Shown here one piece after another: positions 1 to 10,070 of a stretch of 64,000 nucleotides of DNA. The number at the start of each line of letters is the position of its first letter. The first letter of the stretch is position 1. The notes under the pieces were generated by a model, which was given only the letters and a program-made list of their open reading frames with translations, was not told the DNA's origin and made no database searches. This stretch comes from Sulfuriflexus mobilis. Lineage in GTDB: Bacteria; Pseudomonadota; Gammaproteobacteria; AKS1. The position numbers and the translations under genes are program-made. Location: contig NZ_AP018725.1 of assembly GCF_003967195.1 (NCBI RefSeq), positions 2,108,001 to 2,172,000 of the forward strand, written 5' to 3'.

Positions 1-1
1 C

Positions 2-484
2 CTCGAAGTGGAAGTCGATGTCTTGTCTGCCGATGCCGTGAAGATAAAAACGGGCATGAACGTCCTGTTTGAACGCTGGGGCGGCGAAGATTCCCTACAC
101 GGCATCGTGCGAACCGTCGAGCCGGTCGGCTTTACCAAGATCTCGGCACTCGGGGTAGAAGAACAACGCGTACTGGTGATTGTCGATTTCACCTCGGCGG
201 CCGAACGGTGGCAGCGGCTCGGTGATGGTTACCGGGTCGAGGCACGTTTTGTCCTCTGGCAAGATGAGAACGTATTACAGGTACCGGCCAGCAGCCTGTT
301 TCGTTACCAGGATGGCTGGGCGGTGTTTGTTGTGGAAGGCAAACGTGCCAGGCAACGCGTGGTGAAAGTTGGCCAACGCAACGGCCTGGTTGCACAAATC
401 CTCACAGGGGTAGACGAGGGCGAGTCGGTGATCAATCACCCAAGTGATGATGTTGAGGATGGCAGACGCGTGTCGCCACGCTGA
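2..484 (+). CDS. Efflux RND periplasmic adaptor (HlyD/MFP family), C-terminal part
   Basis: The reading frame is already open at base 2, so the gene begins outside the window and the GTG at 8 is probably not its start. About 160 residues remain: a beta-barrel segment followed by a membrane-proximal segment with the family-typical stretch VLQVPASSLFRYQDGWAVFV and the ending VKVGQRNGLVAQILTGVDEGESVI. Proteins of this family bridge an inner-membrane pump (RND or MacB type) to an outer-membrane TolC channel. The next gene is on the opposite strand, so any pump partner lies outside the window, to the left. The family is clear; the substrate cannot be told. Confidence 0.8.
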   Translation, partial: LEVEVDVLSADAVKIKTGMNVLFERWGGEDSLHGIVRTVEPVGFTKISALGVEEQRVLVIVDFTSAAERWQRLGDGYRVEARFVLWQDENVLQVPASSLFRYQDGWAVFVVEGKRARQRVVKVGQRNGLVAQILTGVDEGESVINHPSDDVEDGRRVSPR

Positions 485-603
485 AGCCCGCCTGGGAGTA
501 TCTTGTTAGTTATCCTCAAGCAGCAGAGTCGTTGATGGCCGACGCCTGCATACTACGGCCTGTACACGAAACTTACCCGGTTCACCCACCACAAGATCAG
601 ACA

Positions 604-3600
604 TCACATACCCTTCATACTGGCCGCTATCGTTTGACTGATAACATCCAGTAATTGTTGATTGTCGGTACGTGATTTGATTAATACCGCACTGACCTTA
701 TCAGCGTACTCCTGCGTAATATCGTAGGCAGAAAATACCACCACCCGCGGCGGTGCAAGGTGCTGTTCGATGGCATCCAGCAGGTCCAGACCCGAGCCAT
801 CTGGCAGGCCGATATCCAGTAACACCAGGTCAAATTCACCGGTTGCGAGCGCCTCTCTGGAAGCCGCAAGCGTCGTCGTCCAGGTGAGTTCACATTGGTC
901 TTGCAACATAGTCTTAACAAGCCAATGTACGTCGCTCTCATCCTCTACGTGTAACACGCGGGCGGATCGAGCCGGACCTGCGGCCTGCCTGACCGCGCTG
1001 ATCAGGCGTTGTTGGTCGATGGGTTTATTCAACCAGTCAACAATCCCCATTGCCCCGCCCTGCAGGTTACGTTTACTCTCATCTGCCTTCACCGAAACCA
1101 CTACTACCGGAATCTCACGAGTGTTCTCACTCTTGCGTAGTTCGGTTAGCAGGCTCATACCATTTTCATCTGGCAACAGCAGGTCCAGGGTGATGGCACG
1201 ATATTGCCCCGTCCGCTGTTGTGATAATAACTTTCTGGCCTCGTCGGCATTGCTGGCTATATCAGAATTAAAACCGGACTCAGCCAGCATACGTTGCAGT
1301 AACATGGCAACATCCGGATCATCCTCTATGATCAGCACGCAGGCACGGTGATCACATTTTATCTGGCGAGGGACCTGGCCATCGATATCCGGGGACATAC
1401 CCATCAATACCGGCAGGTCTACGTAGAGAGTAGTACCAACTCCTTCCCTGCTGATAAAACCGATGTGACCACCATGTTTCTCAACGATGATCTTGCTGAT
1501 ATTCAGGCCCAGGCCTGTACCTCCCTTACGGCGACTATCCGATGAATCGGACTGGGTAAAACGTTCAAACAGCTTGTCGTGAAATTCCTCAGGGATCCCG
1601 GGGCCATGATCAGTAACCGAAATACGCAGCAGGTCATGATGACGGGCAAGGTTGATCTCTACGGTTTCACCCTCAGGTGAAAATTTGGCGGCATTTGACA
1701 ACAGATTGGCCATTACCTGCATTAATCGATCACGGTCGGCAAATACCTGTGCCGCTTCTATACTGCGACTAATTTCGAAATAGATACCATGCTCTCTGCC
1801 ATATGCGGCATTTTCCTCCACAGCCTGCTCCAAAAATGGTGCTAGTGCCAGGTTCTGGAACCTGAAGGCCATTTGCCCCGATTCAATCTTTTGGATATCG
1901 AGGATGTCATTAATCAGCAACAACAGGCGTTCGGTATTATTACCGGCGATCGTCAGCATTTCATGTGCGGCCTCGGACAGCTCACCTGTGACACCACCAT
2001 TAATAAGTCCAAGGGAACCGCGAATGGAGGTCAGGGGTGTACGTAGTTCATGACTAACCGTGGAGATAAATTCATTCTTCATTTTATCCATTTTTTTGCG
2101 TTCGGTAATATCACGCACAATCGCTACAAAACGTGCGGGCTCGCCAGGGGGGGAAATATATTGCAGCAGTATCTCCACCGGAACAGTATGACCATCCTTG
2201 TGTGCGTGCACGGTTTCAAAATTAACCGCTGTCTGTTCACCGGCCAGCATCGGCGCGATCATCTCGCGAAACTGTTGCTCATCGAAGTCCGGTTTAATAT
2301 CGAACGCCCGCATATTCATCAGCTCATCGTCACTGTAGCCGATCTGTTCTCTGGCACCGGCATTGGCATAGAAGAATTTCAAGCTGGCCGGTTCGAACAT
2401 GAACACACAATCTATGGTCTCGTCCAGTGTGGTCTTGAAACGGTTTAAGGCCTGCTCGGCCTGTTTGCGCTCGCTAATGTCACGCAGGATGCCGACAAAA
2501 CCACGTCGATCAGCAATTTTCATCGGTGCAACATTCAGCTCCATGGGAAAAAGTGTGCCATCCTTGCGGCGACCTTCAAGATCCCTGGCCTGATTGATAA
2601 TGCGTGGCACGTTCAATTCGGATTGATCGATATAAGCCTCATGCGCCTGGCGTTCCTCTTCGGGTAACAGCACCGAAATATTCTTGCCTACAAGTTCATC
2701 GGCCGTATAACCAAACATCTTCTCTGCCGCCGGGTTCAGCCTTTCGATAAGGCCTTTATCATCTATCGTGATCAGACCATCGGCGATAGTATTGAGGATT
2801 GCTCGCTGCCGGTTTTCACTACCCTGCAACTGGGCGGTACGCTCATCGACCATGGTTTCAAGGTCACGATTCATGACTTCAAGCCGGGTCCGTGTTTCCT
2901 CCACCTCGTTGGTCATGGCCTCAAAATTCCTGGCCAACTGACCGACTTCATCCTGTCGTTCGAGAGGTAGATAGACCTCATCTTGGCGTTGATGCGTATA
3001 ATCATCCATTGCCTGGCTGATCTGCCTGATAGGCCGGGTCAGACGTATTGAAAACGTTACAGCCAGTATTACACCTATTAGCAACGACACAACCAACCAC
3101 CCCAGGGCATCACGCAACACCCTGGTATGCTCAGCGACGATAGAATCGTAAGATTCGCTGATACCCACAGCAATAAAACGCTCTGGCCTGGCCGGGTCAA
3201 TGGGTATCTTGGTATACACGGCCACCTGCTGGGTACCCGTCTGCTTCGGCAACAGAATCTTTTTTCGCTCAAGGTTACCCGGCAAATACAACTTTGCCAT
3301 TTGAGGGATATCCTCTTGTACCCGGTAGCGCTTGCCCAGGTCGAAACCATATGTCTTGCTGGCATCAGGGTGCAGAAGATAACCGCCACCATCGTTGGTT
3401 ATGGTGATTTCCTGACCCGCTGCCTGAATTCTCTTTTGCATCAGACGCAGTTCCTTGCCAATATCAATCGCTGTTACAACCATGCCGATCAGTTCGTTGG
3501 TCAGTTCGTCAAATACTGGCGTGGCAATTCGCAAAACCTCCTGATGAGGAACAGTAATCTTTCCGTGTTCGCGGTTCAGGTTGATCTCGGAAAGATATAT

Positions 3601-4098
3601 CTCACCCTGTTTCAACTTGAGGGTTTCTCGCACATAGGTGCGGCGTGCCTTGTCCTGCAATTGCTGCTGCTCCGCAACACTAATCCGCCCATTCTCACGA
3701 CCAACAACGACCCTCTCTACACCATCGGCATTGATATAGCGTATTGTCAGGATATAAGGTTTACTTTCCAGTTGATATCTGAAGATAGATTGCAGTCGCT
3801 GCTGCCATTGCTGTTCATTAGATTTTCCTTCTTCATCATAACCACCCGCTTTATCGGACCGTCGCAGACCCTGTACCGGTGGGACATGCGAAAGGAACAA
3901 CACATTTTCGCGTTGTGACCTGATGTGCTCCCGCAACCTATTCCCTTCAACGGTGATCGCATTGGAAAAATTATCCAGTGCCTGTTCAACCAATAACGTA
4001 CTGGTTTTGCTGTAAAACAGAAAAGCCGTTATCCCGCTGCCAAGCAGGACTAAAAGGATAGAATGTAAAATGGTTTTTTTAACAATAGATAAATTCAA
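604..4098 (-). CDS. Hybrid sensor histidine kinase with dCache sensor, two PAS and two receiver domains
   Basis: Protein of 1164 residues. An N-terminal membrane helix (about 10-30), a large periplasmic Cache-like sensor region (about 35-325), a second helix (about 330-350) and HAMP are followed by two PAS domains (about 430-545 and 550-670). The HisKA box carries His683 in FISTVSHELRTPL, and the HATPase G-boxes read DHGPGIPEEF and GGTGLGLNISK. Two receiver domains follow, with phospho-acceptors Asp972 (ITLDLLLP) and Asp1095 (LLDIGLP). A phosphorelay is expected, but there is no Hpt domain and no response regulator beside it, so the output is unknown. It starts only 27 bases after the PhnD-like binding protein gene, so the two are probably co-transcribed and the binding protein may present the signal to the sensor domain (inference). 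Confidence 0.9.
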   Translation of the reverse strand: MNLSIVKKTILHSILLVLLGSGITAFLFYSKTSTLLVEQALDNFSNAITVEGNRLREHIRSQRENVLFLSHVPPVQGLRRSDKAGGYDEEGKSNEQQWQQRLQSIFRYQLESKPYILTIRYINADGVERVVVGRENGRISVAEQQQLQDKARRTYVRETLKLKQGEIYLSEINLNREHGKITVPHQEVLRIATPVFDELTNELIGMVVTAIDIGKELRLMQKRIQAAGQEITITNDGGGYLLHPDASKTYGFDLGKRYRVQEDIPQMAKLYLPGNLERKKILLPKQTGTQQVAVYTKIPIDPARPERFIAVGISESYDSIVAEHTRVLRDALGWLVVSLLIGVILAVTFSIRLTRPIRQISQAMDDYTHQRQDEVYLPLERQDEVGQLARNFEAMTNEVEETRTRLEVMNRDLETMVDERTAQLQGSENRQRAILNTIADGLITIDDKGLIERLNPAAEKMFGYTADELVGKNISVLLPEEERQAHEAYIDQSELNVPRIINQARDLEGRRKDGTLFPMELNVAPMKIADRRGFVGILRDISERKQAEQALNRFKTTLDETIDCVFMFEPASLKFFYANAGAREQIGYSDDELMNMRAFDIKPDFDEQQFREMIAPMLAGEQTAVNFETVHAHKDGHTVPVEILLQYISPPGEPARFVAIVRDITERKKMDKMKNEFISTVSHELRTPLTSIRGSLGLINGGVTGELSEAAHEMLTIAGNNTERLLLLINDILDIQKIESGQMAFRFQNLALAPFLEQAVEENAAYGREHGIYFEISRSIEAAQVFADRDRLMQVMANLLSNAAKFSPEGETVEINLARHHDLLRISVTDHGPGIPEEFHDKLFERFTQSDSSDSRRKGGTGLGLNISKIIVEKHGGHIGFISREGVGTTLYVDLPVLMGMSPDIDGQVPRQIKCDHRACVLIIEDDPDVAMLLQRMLAESGFNSDIASNADEARKLLSQQRTGQYRAITLDLLLPDENGMSLLTELRKSENTREIPVVVVSVKADESKRNLQGGAMGIVDWLNKPIDQQRLISAVRQAAGPARSARVLHVEDESDVHWLVKTMLQDQCELTWTTTLAASREALATGEFDLVLLDIGLPDGSGLDLLDAIEQHLAPPRVVVFSAYDITQEYADKVSAVLIKSRTDNQQLLDVISQTIAASMKGM

Positions 4099-4125
4099 AA
4101 TGTGGTCTCGACAATTACCTGTGGC

Positions 4126-5037
4126 TTAAGGCTTCTTGCCTGCAAAGGGCCCAACACGCAGCCGCTTCATAAGCTTTTCCGCCGAACTGTAATCCAGCGC
4201 GGTTATCCAGCCGACGTATTGACCCTTGCTGGCCGCCAGGCTGTCGGCCGTAATAGCCCGCAAGGTTTCCTGTACCTCTTGTGCAAGGTCGATAGGTACC
4301 CACGGCATGGCGGCAAAGGCCCACTCCGGGTAGAGGGGCGTGCTGTGGAAGAAGGGAAACCCCTTGGTATTATGGCTATTAAGGATACGGAAGTATCGCA
4401 AGTCGGCCTGGCCGGTTGCCTGCATACGTTCCAGCTGGTCGGTACGCACCACGCCCACATCGGCCCGGCCATCACGTATGGCATCCACCACCTCGGGCTG
4501 AGTCTTAGTGTCGCTGAATAACAAGGCCTTCAGGTCCTTATGCGGGTCAATACCCTGTTCGAGCATCTCCAGCCAGGCCATACGCCAACCACCAAAGGCA
4601 GGCTCGGAGACGGCCATGACGGTGACACCCTTCAGGTCCTTAAGCGTCAGGATGTGATCGTTCCTTGCATGAGTAAAGATGACTGAACCAAAACGGCTTT
4701 GTGCCGTATTGGCACGTCGGTTATTCAGGGTCACCAGTGCCCGGGCATCGTGTAATATCTTTAACTCCACGTAGGAAGACGGATTGGTCAGGACAAAATC
4801 AAATGTCCCCCGTCCTGCCGCGGCACTGATCGCATCCAGACTGACAATCGGCAATAACGTGAAACGGTGGCCAGGGATCTTTTCAGACAAGACATCCAGT
4901 GTCGCCTGCCATTGCTCGATCGCGTGCTCAACACCGTAATGCGCCCGTACGGCGACCTTGAACTCTTTTGCAGACAGGCCCGGATTTAACAATAAACCCA
5001 GCAGAATAAAAAGGAGGCAACGCCCTGTAATGTTCAC
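4126..5037 (-). CDS. PhnD-like phosphate/phosphonate-type periplasmic substrate-binding protein
   Basis: About 303 residues from a GTG start at 5037, preceded by AAGGA about ten bases upstream. The open frame runs back to 5160, but that extension does not look like a signal peptide, while the GTG start gives a good one (ITGRCLLFILLGLLLNPGLSA). The body has the PhnD/PBP2 pattern: KVAVRAHYG near the mature start, DFVLTNPSSYVELK, and later ADVGVVRTDQLERM. No ABC permease or ATPase genes are adjacent. Instead a sensor kinase follows in the same operon, so this may be a ligand-sensing protein rather than a transport component. The ligand is unknown. Confidence 0.85.
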   Translation of the reverse strand: MNITGRCLLFILLGLLLNPGLSAKEFKVAVRAHYGVEHAIEQWQATLDVLSEKIPGHRFTLLPIVSLDAISAAAGRGTFDFVLTNPSSYVELKILHDARALVTLNNRRANTAQSRFGSVIFTHARNDHILTLKDLKGVTVMAVSEPAFGGWRMAWLEMLEQGIDPHKDLKALLFSDTKTQPEVVDAIRDGRADVGVVRTDQLERMQATGQADLRYFRILNSHNTKGFPFFHSTPLYPEWAFAAMPWVPIDLAQEVQETLRAITADSLAASKGQYVGWITALDYSSAEKLMKRLRVGPFAGKKP

Positions 5038-5250
5038 TAGGTTTATTTCCTTCTTATTCACACATGCATAGCCTGTCGGGCCGCCTGACACACTAACAAA
5101 ACTATATAAAGTATGATTATAGAACGATGAGACATAGATACAACATCGAATAATCAGCACAAGTCACAAGGTAATAGGCTGGTACCTTATCCCTGGCAAG
5201 GTAATAAGACCATGAAGGACAGGCCGGGGTTATAAACCTAGGTGGTAGTG

Positions 5251-5952
5251 TTATTTTGGCAGCCACACCCTCAACTCACTCAGCGCAGTAGATGCCAATA
5301 AATACGAACACGTGTTTTCCATGCTGCGCCGCTGTGTCTCAAGCAATAAGCGCTGTAACGACCATGACAGAACAGCATGCTTCATGCCGGAGGAATACTC
5401 AGACACATATCCCCACATATGGTGCAGGGCATTCCTTATCCCACCAGGCGAAGGGGCTACCCTCAGCTGTAATGCGAGCATATTTGCCAGATCAGAAAAA
5501 TCATCGCCAGGCTTCATGCTGGCTACCTCCCGCCCAAGCCTTCTGTAGAGATTTTCGTCACGGGCCAACACGGAGTATTTATGCTGACTCCATAATTGTT
5601 GAGCCGTTGTTGGCAAGGCAATCCGCCCCGGCTCCTTATTTATATATTTGGATGCAAGGATCTGAAACTGTCTGGAAGGTTCATCGATAAAGATTTCCGG
5701 CCAAAGCCCTTTATTGCTGCGAGTAGCAACAGGCGATCTGTCCGTATAGCCCCTTAGCGTCATCTCTGCCGAAAGCAGGGCATGCCGTTGCCGTAATGCC
5801 CAGCCATAGCCAACCCAGCGAAGAGTCTCCGGATGTTGGGCATAGCCCCTCTTGCGATTAACAATGATGGACACAATACCATGGAGTTCACGATGCTCAC
5901 CCAGCAGGCTTTGTCGGTTCAGGTAACCCGGATTAATATCCCATATTCGCAT
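5251..5952 (-). CDS. Probable pyrimidine-dimer DNA glycosylase (endonuclease V-like) fused to a DUF1722/YbgA-like domain
   Basis: Protein of 233 residues. The N-terminus MRIWDINPGYLNRQSLLGEH resembles the Pyr_excise family (T4 endonuclease V-like), with HRELHG and a region around GYGWALRQRHALLSAEM matching the family layout. The C-terminal half contains KYSVLARDENLYRRLGREVA, close to the DUF1722 signature found in YbgA and in photolyase-linked proteins. This suggests a UV-damage repair role, excising cyclobutane dimers in the cytoplasm; that role is inferred from family memory. It stands alone, with about 210 bases before the binding-protein gene downstream and about 150 bases of upstream spacer. 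Confidence 0.6.
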   Translation of the reverse strand: MRIWDINPGYLNRQSLLGEHRELHGIVSIIVNRKRGYAQHPETLRWVGYGWALRQRHALLSAEMTLRGYTDRSPVATRSNKGLWPEIFIDEPSRQFQILASKYINKEPGRIALPTTAQQLWSQHKYSVLARDENLYRRLGREVASMKPGDDFSDLANMLALQLRVAPSPGGIRNALHHMWGYVSEYSSGMKHAVLSWSLQRLLLETQRRSMENTCSYLLASTALSELRVWLPK

Positions 5953-6101
5953 GTAAAACCTTTATGCACAGCATGTTATTCAATATAAGAGCGTTCAGAT
6001 ATTACTCTCATACGTTACCAGCTGACAAAGACAATGCTACGGATCATCATTGTTGACCCCTCCGTTTCCAGTCTGGACGGATATTCGTTCTATCATCGAA
6101 T

Positions 6102-6479
6102 TTAATCAAGCCCTGCCAGGCGCTTATCGAGCTGCGTTATCATCGCCTCAAGTGTCTCGCAATGATTGATCTCGTCCTCACTCATAAACAATTCAGCCTC
6201 ACCGTTCCTAAGCAGAAATAGTGCCGGCAGGGCCGCGTCATGCTGACCGTAGTGTTTCAGAAATTCATCACGGTGCAGGAATTCAAGTTCGGCCTTAATG
6301 GATTCGAGATATGCCTTCCATTGTTCGCGCATACCAAGGTGACCATGGGTAAGCATGCAGAGCTGGCAGTTATAGGTTTCGGGCGAAACGATCTTGTGTG
6401 CCATATCGGCCAGCAGATTAAAAAACCCGCTGTCGGCGTTGTAAACAAAGACCAGTTTATCTGTTTTCTGAAGTGGCAT
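6102..6479 (-). CDS. Small conserved protein with a CxxC motif, function unknown
   Basis: 125 residues from the ATG at 6479 ([18 protein letters not shown]). The longer frame to 6563 only extends into the preceding ABC ATPase gene. Recognisable stretches are FVYNADSGFFNLLADMAHKI, the CQLCMLTHG motif with two cysteines in CxxC spacing, and FLHRDEFLKHYG. I recall close relatives in many gammaproteobacteria and cyanobacteria annotated only as hypothetical or, without clear basis, as GTPase. No P-loop is visible. The start overlaps the end of the upstream ATPase gene by 23 bases, suggesting translational coupling or simple packing. Confidence 0.65.
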   Translation of the reverse strand: MPLQKTDKLVFVYNADSGFFNLLADMAHKIVSPETYNCQLCMLTHGHLGMREQWKAYLESIKAELEFLHRDEFLKHYGQHDAALPALFLLRNGEAELFMSEDEINHCETLEAMITQLDKRLAGLD

Positions 6480-8469
6480 AGAGGTGACAGGCAACCCGGT
6501 GTGAGCCGCTAAAGTCAATAGTTTGCGGGTATTGCTCGCGGCATGCCGGCAGCACATGTGCACAACGCGGATGGAAGTGACAACCCTGAGGTGGATTTAG
6601 AGGTGAAGGCATGTCGCCCTCAAGGCGGATGACCTCGCGTTGGCTATCCTTTTCAATAACCGGCACAGCCGATAACAGTGCCTGTGTATAGGGGTGCCGG
6701 GGGTTGTGCAGGACTTCCTCAACACTGCCCTGTTCTACAATGCGACCCAGATACATGACCGCGACATCATGGGCGAGGTACTCGACCACCGAGATATTAT
6801 GCGTGATAAACAGGTAAGACAGCCCCATCTCCGCTTGCAGCGCCTGCAACAAATTCAGGATCTGTGCCTGCACGGAGACATCCAGGGCACTCGTCGGTTC
6901 GTCACAGACAATCAATTTAGGTTCCACCGCCAGCGCACGCGCAATACAGATACGCTGGCGCTGACCACCGGAAAATTCGTGCGGGTAACGCTGTACACTA
7001 TCGGCCGACAGGCCGACTTTATCCAGTAATGCCTTAACACGCTGCCGACGTTGCTGCCGGGTACTGCCGATACCCTGGGCAAGCATGCCTTCGGCAATGA
7101 TATCCCCGACCAGCATGCGTGGGTTCATTGAGGCATAGGGGTCCTGAAAGATGATCTGCAGGTCACCACGCAGCTTACGCAGGCTCTTCGCATTTAAGTG
7201 GGCCAAATCCCTGCCCTGGTATTCAACCTGACCACCCGTGATCGGCAGTAGCCGCAACAGCCCCTTACCTGCCGTGGTCTTGCCACAACCCGACTCGCCG
7301 ACGAGTGCCAGCGTATGGCCCTGTTGAATGCTCAATGACAGGCCATCAACCGCCTTCACATGGCCTTTGACCCGTCGCAACAGCCCCTTGTGTACAGGGA
7401 AATAAACCTTGAGGTCTCTGACCTCGAGTAATCGCGCATCACCGGGCAGGCTAACCGCCACCGGCGCTTGCACCGGTGGCACTAGCCGTTGTTCGTCTGA
7501 CTGGACGATGCTGCTGTCATAACGATGGCAACGAATACCACTCGCCTGCCAGTGCGGAGGTGTGTTGTGACAGACCTCCCAGGCATAATCGCAACGGTCA
7601 ACAAAACGGCAACCACTAAAGGTCTGAAAGAGTGGTGGCACGCTGCCGTGGATCACCGCCAGTGGCTGACCACGTTTCATATCACCCGGTAGCGAGGCAA
7701 ACAGTTTTTCCGAATAAGGGTGGCGTGGCTGGGAAAAAAACGCATCGCGACTGGCCTGCTCGACTATTTGTCCTGCATACATAACTGCTACACGATCGGC
7801 CATGCCCGCCACAACACCAAGATCATGGGTGATCAGCAGGATCGACATACCGGTTTCCTGTTGCAGTCTCTTTAGTAGCTCCAGCACCTGCGCCTGGATG
7901 GTCACGTCAAGTGCCGTGGTCGGCTCATCGGCGATCAACACATCCGGCTCGGCGGCCAGGGCAATGGCAATCATGATGCGCTGTTTCATGCCGCCGGATA
8001 GCTGGTGCGGGTATTCGTCGTAACGACGCTGTGGGTCGGGGATGCCGACGGCATCAAGCAGTTCCAGCACGCGCTGCCGGGCCATGGTATTGCGCAAGGC
8101 CGTATGCTGATAAATGGTCTCACGAATCTGATCGCCGACAGTCAGCACCGGGTTCAGCGAGGTCTGCGGTTCCTGGAAGATCATGGCGATACGGCTGCCA
8201 CGCACCTCGCGCATCTGCACCTCGGAGTATTGCAGCAGGTCCTTGCCATCAAGTAGGACACTGCCACCGGCAATACGACCGGCCGGCGAAGGAACGAGTT
8301 GCATGAGCGAAAATGCGGTCATCGACTTGCCACATCCAGACTCGCCGAGCAAGGCAAAGGTCTCACCACGCTTGATATCAAAGCTCACACCATCGACCGC
8401 ACGCACCGTACCACGTGGGGTATCAAACCACGTTTTCAGGTCTCTTATCTGTAACAGCGTATCTGTCAT
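6457..8469 (-). CDS. yejF: Peptide/microcin C-type ABC transporter, duplicated ATP-binding protein (YejF-like)
   Basis: 670 residues from the ATG at 8469 ([15 protein letters not shown]). The longer frame reads through a repeat element and is unlikely to be translated. Two complete ABC ATPase halves lie head to tail, each with a Walker A ([16 protein letters not shown]), an LSGG/FSGG signature ([20 protein letters not shown]), Walker B ([24 protein letters not shown]) and the oligopeptide-type C-terminal extension with cysteines ([30 protein letters not shown]). It would energise import through the YejB/YejE permeases at the inner membrane. Order and orientation match an A-B-E-F importer operon, although a 133-bp palindromic element separates it from the permease gene. 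Confidence 0.92.
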   Translation of the reverse strand: MTDTLLQIRDLKTWFDTPRGTVRAVDGVSFDIKRGETFALLGESGCGKSMTAFSLMQLVPSPAGRIAGGSVLLDGKDLLQYSEVQMREVRGSRIAMIFQEPQTSLNPVLTVGDQIRETIYQHTALRNTMARQRVLELLDAVGIPDPQRRYDEYPHQLSGGMKQRIMIAIALAAEPDVLIADEPTTALDVTIQAQVLELLKRLQQETGMSILLITHDLGVVAGMADRVAVMYAGQIVEQASRDAFFSQPRHPYSEKLFASLPGDMKRGQPLAVIHGSVPPLFQTFSGCRFVDRCDYAWEVCHNTPPHWQASGIRCHRYDSSIVQSDEQRLVPPVQAPVAVSLPGDARLLEVRDLKVYFPVHKGLLRRVKGHVKAVDGLSLSIQQGHTLALVGESGCGKTTAGKGLLRLLPITGGQVEYQGRDLAHLNAKSLRKLRGDLQIIFQDPYASMNPRMLVGDIIAEGMLAQGIGSTRQQRRQRVKALLDKVGLSADSVQRYPHEFSGGQRQRICIARALAVEPKLIVCDEPTSALDVSVQAQILNLLQALQAEMGLSYLFITHNISVVEYLAHDVAVMYLGRIVEQGSVEEVLHNPRHPYTQALLSAVPVIEKDSQREVIRLEGDMPSPLNPPQGCHFHPRCAHVLPACREQYPQTIDFSGSHRVACHLYATSENR

Positions 8470-8487
8470 CGGTTTAGCCCCGGATTT

Positions 8488-8620
8488 AACGCAGAGGTCG
8501 CAGAGACGCAGAGGGCGCAAAGAGAAAACGATAATGCATAATCAGAATCAATCATTATAGAAATAGAAATTTCAATTTCTGTATCCTCTGCGGTCTCTGC
8601 GTCTCTGCGACCTTTGCGTT
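8488..8620. repeat. Palindromic MITE-like element with GCAGAGACGCAGAG arms
   Basis: Two 35-base arms (8488-8522 and about 8586-8620) are inverted copies of one another with four mismatches. Each contains the core GTCGCAGAGACGCAGAG. The 63-base middle is AT-rich and non-coding. The element fills the gap between the YejE-like and YejF-like genes. No transposase lies nearby. As RNA it would form one long hairpin inside the operon message. I recall similar cgcagagacgcagag repeats scattered in many proteobacterial genomes. Confidence 0.85.
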
Positions 8621-8632
8621 CCATACTCATCA

Positions 8633-10069
8633 CTAACTACTCCTCAGCCGCGGGTCGAAGGCATCGCGCACCGCATCGGCAAACAGATTCGCCGCCAGCA
8701 CCAGTATGAACATAAATACAAAGGCTGCCAGCAGGGACCACCAGACGATGGGCTCGCGGGCCATCTCCAGTCGGGCACTGTTAATCATATTGCCCCAACT
8801 GTTCATGGACGGGTCGACCCCAACACCGACATAGGCCAGCACGGCCTCGGCCAGCACCAGGCCGCTGAAATCAAGCACGATCACGATCAGTACGATGTGC
8901 ATAACATTCGGTAAAAGGTGACGTGTAATGATCTTGGCACTGCGTACACCGAAGGCCTGCGAGGCCTGGATGTAATCGGCTTCGCGTAGTTTCAAGGCCT
9001 CGCCACGCAACAGGCGACATAACGAGGTCCAGCTGGTGATGCCGAGGATCAAACAGAGGAATAACAGTCGCGCATCGGCACGTTGCAGCACTGTTGCAAA
9101 TTGTTGCGGGTTGTTTTCGATATAGACCTGCATGACCAGGATCGCGGCAGCAATGAGTAACACACTCGGTATAGAACTCAGGGTTGTGTATAAATACTGG
9201 ATAACATCATCGACCCAGCCACGAAAATAACCGGCCATGATGCCCAGCAAGACGGCAAACGGCAGCATTACCAGTGTGGTCAATGTACCGATTACAAGTC
9301 CGGTGCGAATACTCTTCAGCGAAAGGTAGAGGACATCCTGCCCAACCTTATCTGTACCGAAAATGTGATAGTGTGTACCGAGCTCCATTGCGAACAACAG
9401 AAACAGCAAGATAAAAAACACTGTGGCCAACATGGAGCGCCACGGCAGTCTCGTCCGCCCCATTAACATGCCCTGGAGGGTAATGGTAAATCTTTCATTA
9501 TTACGTCGTGTCTGCCAACCCGCCAGCAGAGTAGTTATCAATAGCCCCAGCAACACTGCCTCACCGAGAGCAACCAGGCTACGTGCCTGGATATCGACGC
9601 CGCGTTGTATTTCAGGGGCATCTAGGTGTGCGCTGCCGTATTTCAGCCGCGGGAAATCACGTCGCATACTGCCATCGGCCTGCTCAATATTTTCCTTTGC
9701 ATACAATTGATAGGCAAAGGGTTCGGAATAGGTCTTCTCGGTGTGGTTCTTCAGCGGCAGCACTATCCTGTCGAACAGGCTATAGACCTCTGTTGAATAA
9801 AGCACACTGCCATCCTCACGTTGTTCCAGTGGCACCTTGAAATGTATCGAATCAAGCAGACCGATCACCACAAAGGCCATCAGTATGATCAGTGCGCTCA
9901 TGGCCAGGCGTCGGTACAAGACCTGTCGCCACGGTGCTCGCAGGTGTTCGTGGCGTCGGGCATAGACCACAAAGATACCGATCGCTGCAACCAGGATATA
10001 GATGAGCACATCGGTCCAGAGCATCGCCGGCTCAATTTGCCACCAGTTAAAATCGGCGGAAATATCCAT
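8633..10069 (-). CDS. yejE: Peptide ABC transporter permease (YejE-like)
   Basis: 478 residues, long for a BPD_transp_1 permease. The N-terminal region has membrane helices (about 18-36 and 53-70) and a periplasmic stretch. The conserved permease core follows: FGTDKVGQDVLYLSLKSIRTG, the EAA-like cytoplasmic loop around YIQASQAFGVRSAKIITRHL and the ending FADAVRDAFDPRLRSS typical of DppC/OppC/YejE proteins. It forms the inner-membrane channel with the YejB-like protein. The start lies one base after the end of the YejB-like gene, so translation is tightly coupled. Confidence 0.92.
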   Translation of the reverse strand: MDISADFNWWQIEPAMLWTDVLIYILVAAIGIFVVYARRHEHLRAPWRQVLYRRLAMSALIILMAFVVIGLLDSIHFKVPLEQREDGSVLYSTEVYSLFDRIVLPLKNHTEKTYSEPFAYQLYAKENIEQADGSMRRDFPRLKYGSAHLDAPEIQRGVDIQARSLVALGEAVLLGLLITTLLAGWQTRRNNERFTITLQGMLMGRTRLPWRSMLATVFFILLFLLFAMELGTHYHIFGTDKVGQDVLYLSLKSIRTGLVIGTLTTLVMLPFAVLLGIMAGYFRGWVDDVIQYLYTTLSSIPSVLLIAAAILVMQVYIENNPQQFATVLQRADARLLFLCLILGITSWTSLCRLLRGEALKLREADYIQASQAFGVRSAKIITRHLLPNVMHIVLIVIVLDFSGLVLAEAVLAYVGVGVDPSMNSWGNMINSARLEMAREPIVWWSLLAAFVFMFILVLAANLFADAVRDAFDPRLRSS

Positions 10070-10070
10070 A

